Below the pieces are notes generated by a model that was not told where the DNA came from, searched no databases, and worked only from the letters and a program-made list of their open reading frames with translations. Below, in pieces: positions 60,194-64,000 of a stretch of 64,000 bases of DNA (positions are counted from its first letter, which is position 1; every line of letters starts with the position of its first letter). This DNA is from Sphaerisporangium corydalis (GTDB taxonomy: Bacteria; Actinomycetota; Actinomycetes; Streptosporangiales; Streptosporangiaceae): the NCBI RefSeq assembly GCF_025506355.1, contig NZ_JANZYP010000015.1, forward strand, positions 88,448-152,447. The letters are read 5' to 3'. The position numbers were made by a program, and so were the translations under genes.

Positions 60194-61690
60194 GTGAGCG
60201 AGCGTAGCCGGTTGAGCATGGCGACCGGACTGCTGCTGGCGATCCTGGCGACGGTCGGATACATGCTGTCCCCGCCCGCCTTCGACCCTCCGCGGCTGAC
60301 CGAGAGCCAGAGTTTCCAGTCCCTGCCCGCGCAACCCCAGGCGGAGTACCGCCCCGTCGCGCACAACGCGCCCATCGCCGTGCAGGACATCTCCATCCCG
60401 GCCAAGGGGACCACCCTCACGGCCACGATCCGCGCGCCGCGCACGCCCGGCCGCCACCCCGCGATGGTCTTCGTCCAGGGCTCGGGCCGAGGCGACCGGG
60501 GCGAGTTCACCACGCAGGCCACGTGGCTGGCGATGGCCGGGGTGGTCACGCTCACCTACGACAAGCGCACCGTCGGGTACGACTTCCGGCACCGCGACTT
60601 CGCGCTCCTCGCCGACGACGCGCTCCGCATGATCGAGACGCTGCGGCTGCGCGCCGACGTCGACCCGGTGCGCACGGGCCTGTGGGGCGTGAGCGAGGGA
60701 AGCTGGGTCATCCCCATCGCCGCCGCCCAGAGCCTGGACGTCGGCTTCACGGTGCTGGTCTCCTCCCCCAACGTCTCCCCCGTGCGGCAGGTGGCCTGGG
60801 CGCTGAACGAGCAGCTCGAGCGGCTGCACGCGCCCGCCGGCGTCCGCGACCTGCTGACCCGGGCGATGGGCGGGGTGGGGTTCAACTTCCTCCGCTACGA
60901 CAGCGTCCCCGCGATGAGCAAGATGACGCGGCCGGTCCTGGCGCTGTACGGGACGATGGACCCGTCGATCCCGTTCGTGGAGAGCACGCAGACGCTCACC
61001 ACCGCGATGACCGCCGCGGGCAACGCCGACTACACGATCCGGTTCCTCGGCGGCGCCGACCACGCGATGCGGGTCAACGGCGGCACGTTCGCCCGCGGGT
61101 ACCTCGACACGCTGGCGAACTGGATCCTCGGCCTGCCCCGCAGCGCCCGGCCGCCCGCGGACGCGCAGGTCGCGGGGGCGACGCCCGTGCAGCGGTACGA
61201 GGCGTCCGACGTGCCGAAGGCCCCCTGGTACGCGGGCACCGCCATCCTGGGCCTCGCGCTCACCCTCACCGCCGTCGGGTACGTCGCCGCGCCGGTCACC
61301 GAGATGGTCGTGCGGCTGCGCGGCCGTGACCTGCTGGCCCCCGCGAGATCCGAGCTCTGGCCCGGCGTCCGCCGGCGGCTGCGCCGGATGGTCTGGACGG
61401 GCCTCGGCCTGCTCGCCTCGGTGGTGGCCTTCATCACGCTGATCGTGCTCTTCTCGGTGAACCAGGCGGGCGCGTGGCCGGCGGTGCTGTCCGGATGGCT
61501 GGTCGTCCGGGTGCTGGCGGTGCTGATGCTCGTGCAGGAGGTCACCACCGTCGCGGCGGTCGTCGCCGCGCTCAGGGACGGGTGGGAGCCTGGCCGCTGG
61601 CAGCGGTTCACGATCGCCACCATCCTGGGTGGCACGGCCCTGCTCCTGGTGACGGCCGCCTACTACGGTCTGTTCGGCATCCCTTGGTGA
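60194..61690 (+). CDS. Membrane-anchored alpha/beta hydrolase
   Basis: 498 residues. N-terminal membrane anchor (TGLLLAILATVGYMLSPP), then an alpha/beta hydrolase domain: VFVQGSGRGDRGEF oxyanion region, nucleophile elbow GVSEGSW, acid YGTMDPSIP, and base GGADHAM. Four C-terminal membrane segments follow (AILGLALTLTAVGYVAAP, GLGLLASVVAFITLIVLF, WLVVRVLAVLMLVQEVTTVAAVVAAL, IATILGGTALLLVTAAYYGLFG). An extracytoplasmic esterase or peptidase is likely. GTG 60194 is used because GAGGAGG precedes it; ATG 60140 would add a basic leader. The gap 59982-60193 shows no other gene. Confidence 0.85.
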   Translation: MSERSRLSMATGLLLAILATVGYMLSPPAFDPPRLTESQSFQSLPAQPQAEYRPVAHNAPIAVQDISIPAKGTTLTATIRAPRTPGRHPAMVFVQGSGRGDRGEFTTQATWLAMAGVVTLTYDKRTVGYDFRHRDFALLADDALRMIETLRLRADVDPVRTGLWGVSEGSWVIPIAAAQSLDVGFTVLVSSPNVSPVRQVAWALNEQLERLHAPAGVRDLLTRAMGGVGFNFLRYDSVPAMSKMTRPVLALYGTMDPSIPFVESTQTLTTAMTAAGNADYTIRFLGGADHAMRVNGGTFARGYLDTLANWILGLPRSARPPADAQVAGATPVQRYEASDVPKAPWYAGTAILGLALTLTAVGYVAAPVTEMVVRLRGRDLLAPARSELWPGVRRRLRRMVWTGLGLLASVVAFITLIVLFSVNQAGAWPAVLSGWLVVRVLAVLMLVQEVTTVAAVVAALRDGWEPGRWQRFTIATILGGTALLLVTAAYYGLFGIPW

Positions 61691-61828
61691 CGAGGCGTCC
61701 ACCTGGCCGCCTCGGAGTACCCCATTCGTACGTATCCGTACAAATCGTGATCCGTTCTCGGGCTGTTCACGTGCCCGTCGGATCCCCTCACTACATTTCC
61801 CCTCCTGGTCGAGGGGAGCGGGACGGCA

Positions 61829-63400
61829 TTGCCTGAAACAAGCAAGAGGGCCCGGGGAACGGCCGCGGTCATCGGCTGGACGGCCCTCTCCGCGGTGCTG
61901 CCGGGCTCGGCCCACCTGCGCGCGGGCCGGCGGCGTACCGGCTTCGCCCTGCTCGGGACCTACGTCCTGGCGGTGGCCGCCCTCGCCTTCGCCGCCTTCA
62001 CGGCCAACGCCGAACTCGCCGGGCGCCTGCTCGACCCGGCCTGGCTGCGCGGCATCACGATCGCCGCCGTGGTCGCGGCCCTGGGCTGGTTCGCCCTGCT
62101 GGTCCGCTCGTACGTGATCCTCCGGCCGGGCGAACTCTCCCAGACCGGTCAGATCATCTCCGGGATCCTGGCCGGGGCGCTGGCCGTCACCGTGACGCTG
62201 CCGTTCGCCGTGGTCGCACAGTACGTGATGGTCTCCGAGGAGACGCTGAACACCGTCTTCGACAGCCCCGCGACGGTCGTGGCGGCCCCCACCGGGGCGG
62301 CGCGGCCCGAGAGCCCGTGGGCGGGCAGGACGCGGGTCAACATCCTGCTCCTCGGCGGCGACTGGCAGCCCGACCGCGTCGGCGTGCGCACCGACAGCGT
62401 CAACCTCGCCAGCGTGGACGTGCGGACCGGCGACACCGTCCTGCTCAGCCTGCCGCGCAACCTGGAGAACGTGCGCTTTCCCCCGGGAAGCCCGATGCAC
62501 GAGCGCTTCCCCGCCGGGTTCCGGCTGCCCGCCAACCCCGACGGGTCCCGGGAGGACCTGCTCTTCGCCGTCTGGGAGTACGCCGAGACCCACACCGAGC
62601 TGTTCGGCGGGCGCACGGGCATGGGCCCCGAGACCCTGAAGGAGACCGTCGGGTACACCCTCGGGGTCGAGGTCGACTGGTACGCGCTGGTCAACATGTG
62701 GGGGCTCGCCCGGATCATCGACGCCCTGGGCGGTCTGACGCTCACCGTCCCCAACGACATCGTCTTCGGCAAGCACAACGAGGGGCTGGTCCGGGCCGGC
62801 ACCCGCAAGCTACGGGGGGCGGACGCGATGTGGTTCGCCCGCTCGCGCACCTTCAGCGACGACTACACCCGCATGGGACGCCAGCGGTGCGTGCTCGACG
62901 CCCTGCTGCACCAGGCCGACCCGGGGACCGTGCTGCTGCGGTTCAACCAGCTCGCGAAGGCCTCCAAGGGGATGTTCCGCACCGACATCCCGCGCAAGAT
63001 GCTCGAACATCTCGTCCCCCTCGCGGTGAAGGTCCGGGACGCCCAGGTCACGGGGGTGCCGTTCGTGCCGCCTCTGATCAACACCGGGAACCCGGACTGG
63101 GCCCGCATCCGCAAGCTGAGCGCCAAGGCCATCCGCGCCTCGGCCGCCCGCGCGGCCAGCCCTTCACCGGCGGCGACCGCCTCCGGCCTGATCCCCGGCA
63201 CCACCACCCCGGCCACCGCCACCCCTGAGAACTCCGCCGCCACCGCCACCCCTGAGGACTCCGCCGCCGCCAGCGCCTCTCCTGAGAACTCCGCCAGCGC
63301 CTCTCCTACGGGTACGGGGACGCCGTCCCCGTCCACCTCGGCGGGCACGCCGTCCAAGCGGGACTCCACCGCCGCCGGGAGCGACATCTGCGGCACCTGA
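61829..63400 (+). CDS. LytR-CpsA-Psr (LCP) family protein
   Basis: 523 residues. Four N-terminal membrane segments (VIGWTALSAVLPGSAHL, TYVLAVAALAFAAFTA, IAAVVAALGWFALLVR, GALAVTVTLPFAVVA) then the LCP domain: ILLLGGDWQPDRVGVRTDSVNLASVDVRTG, LLSLPRNL, and GRQRCVLDALLHQ, with Asp/Arg residues for the polyprenyl-phosphate substrate. These enzymes attach secondary polymers to peptidoglycan. The C-terminal 100 residues are an Ala/Ser/Thr/Pro tail with repeats of about 12 residues (ATATPENSA, ASASPENSA). TTG 61829 is the start; a TGTTCA/TACATT pair about 18 bp apart lies upstream at 61760-61795. Confidence 0.88.
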   Translation: MPETSKRARGTAAVIGWTALSAVLPGSAHLRAGRRRTGFALLGTYVLAVAALAFAAFTANAELAGRLLDPAWLRGITIAAVVAALGWFALLVRSYVILRPGELSQTGQIISGILAGALAVTVTLPFAVVAQYVMVSEETLNTVFDSPATVVAAPTGAARPESPWAGRTRVNILLLGGDWQPDRVGVRTDSVNLASVDVRTGDTVLLSLPRNLENVRFPPGSPMHERFPAGFRLPANPDGSREDLLFAVWEYAETHTELFGGRTGMGPETLKETVGYTLGVEVDWYALVNMWGLARIIDALGGLTLTVPNDIVFGKHNEGLVRAGTRKLRGADAMWFARSRTFSDDYTRMGRQRCVLDALLHQADPGTVLLRFNQLAKASKGMFRTDIPRKMLEHLVPLAVKVRDAQVTGVPFVPPLINTGNPDWARIRKLSAKAIRASAARAASPSPAATASGLIPGTTTPATATPENSAATATPEDSAAASASPENSASASPTGTGTPSPSTSAGTPSKRDSTAAGSDICGT

Positions 63401-63460
63401 TCCCGGTGTCCCCGGCAGGTGAGATGCTGTCACTGCTTTTCGGCCCTGAGGAGGACCCCT

Positions 63461-63664
63461 GTGAAGAACTGGCTGCTCATCGCGGTAGGCGTCGTACTGG
63501 TCCTGGTAGGCGCCCTGTGGGCCCTGCAGGGGCTCGGTTACGTCGGAGGCAGCTTCATGAGCGGGGCCAAGGAATGGTTCGCGATCGGGCTGGTCGTCGC
63601 GATCGCCGGCCTCGCCCTGGCCGTCCCCGCCCTGCGCCGCCAACTCAGAACCCCCAAGAACTGA
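63461..63664 (+). CDS. Small membrane protein
   Basis: 67 residues from GTG 63461, with GAGGAGG seven bases upstream. Two predicted membrane helices (WLLIAVGVVLVLVGALWALQGLGYVGG and FAIGLVVAIAGLALAVPAL) and a basic C-terminus. It follows the LCP gene by 60 bp and could be co-transcribed. I do not recognise the family beyond a small DUF-like membrane protein. Longer in-frame ATG 63419 is less likely because the ribosome binding site would be inside it. Confidence 0.8.
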   Translation: MKNWLLIAVGVVLVLVGALWALQGLGYVGGSFMSGAKEWFAIGLVVAIAGLALAVPALRRQLRTPKN

Positions 63665-63711
63665 CCACCACACCCCACCGCCCGAAGGGACCGGCCCCCG
63701 GTACGCCCAGC

Positions 63712-64000
63712 GGTCGGCCCCCGGCGGTCGGCGGTTGTCGCCCGGTGGTCGGTGGTCGGCGGTAGTCGCCCGGCCGTCGGTGGTCGGCGGTAGTCGCCCG
63801 GCGGTCAGGCGGTCGGCGGCCCGGCGGCCAGCGGTCAGGCGGTCAGGCGGTCAGGCGGTCGGCGGCCCGGCGGCCAGCGGTCAGGCGGTCAGGCGGTCAG
63901 GCGGTCGGCGGCCCGGCGGCCGGCGGTCAGGCGGTCGGCGGCCCGGCGGCCGGCGGTCAGGCGGTCGGCGGCCCGGCGGCCGGCGGTCAGGCGGTCAGGC
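63712..64000. repeat. Nested GC-rich minisatellite at the window end
   Basis: Built from an 8-bp unit GGCGGTCA and a 30-bp unit GGCGGTCGGCGGCCCGGCGG ... The 30-bp unit recurs at least four times between 63811 and 63990 with runs of one to four 8-bp units between. The array continues past the window. No coding frame is conserved. No spacers of the CRISPR kind are present. Confidence 0.9.

Noticed and set aside
63712..64000. CRISPR array
   Set aside because: Units are adjacent and spacer-free, and vary in length; minisatellite fits better.

Overview
The window is a 64 kb stretch of very GC-rich actinomycete chromosome. Codon third positions are almost all G or C, GTG/TTG starts and 1-4 bp start/stop overlaps are common, and there are two AfsR-like regulators, an LCP protein and a DUF58/MoxR pair. 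A member of Streptosporangiales is a reasonable guess, but that is inference. I see no rRNA, tRNA, CRISPR array, transposase or phage gene, so this looks like core and semi-accessory chromosome rather than an island.

Layout. 0-4.2 kb: a partial NAD-dependent epimerase divergent from a TetR gene across a perfect 36-bp palindrome, then a leucine-rich-repeat protein, a VOC protein and an FAD monooxygenase. 4.5-8.7 kb: a giant AfsR/SARP-type regulator with three repeat insertions and a run of 31 C (31 G on the coding strand) just upstream of its start. 9-15.2 kb: an acyl-CoA dehydrogenase, a SnoaL-like protein, two TetR regulators and a fused acyl-CoA synthetase (ADP-forming type). Three copies of a TTGACTGG-N4-CCAGTCAG-like operator tie the dehydrogenase, the second TetR and the synthetase into one local regulon. 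15.3-21.8 kb: ferritin-like protein, membrane mannosyltransferase-like GT39, GT2-GtrA, histidine kinase and response regulator, all on the minus strand. 22-27.4 kb: phytoene-dehydrogenase-like oxidoreductase, pseudouridine catabolism pair psuG-psuK, and an unrecognised protein with a sigma-4-like helix-turn-helix. 27.6-34 kb: a second AfsR-like regulator, a DrrAB-type ABC exporter, a GNAT and a SnoaL-like protein.

34-40.5 kb: a translationally coupled leucine/isovalerate degradation operon (carboxyltransferase, biotin carboxylase, HMG-CoA lyase, acyl-CoA dehydrogenase) divergent from its TetR regulator, with three GTTA-N8-TAAC sites. 40.8-45 kb: another ABC-2 exporter and two secreted proteins. 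45.2-50.2 kb: a fused E1 alpha/beta 2-oxoacid dehydrogenase, a CorA transporter, a SnoaL-like protein and an M50-like membrane protease. 50.2-54.5 kb: DUF58 and a MoxR ATPase with a roughly 600-residue repeat-rich N-terminus. 54.8-60 kb: SbcC and SbcD. 60-63.7 kb: a membrane alpha/beta hydrolase, an LCP protein and a small membrane protein. The last 300 bp is a nested minisatellite running off the window.

The most unusual theme is not one gene. At least nine unrelated proteins carry in-frame Gly/Ser/Pro/Asp/Glu/Arg-rich insertions in loops of otherwise conserved domains. Their measured repeat periods (21, 24, 24, 30, 45 and 180 bp) are all multiples of three. Between genes there are decayed tandem copies with periods such as 19, 38, 70 and 104 bp that are not. 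Together these point to a chromosome with unusually active local tandem duplication, filtered by reading frame inside genes. The 31-base homopolymer in front of a pathway-type regulator may be a phase-variation switch.
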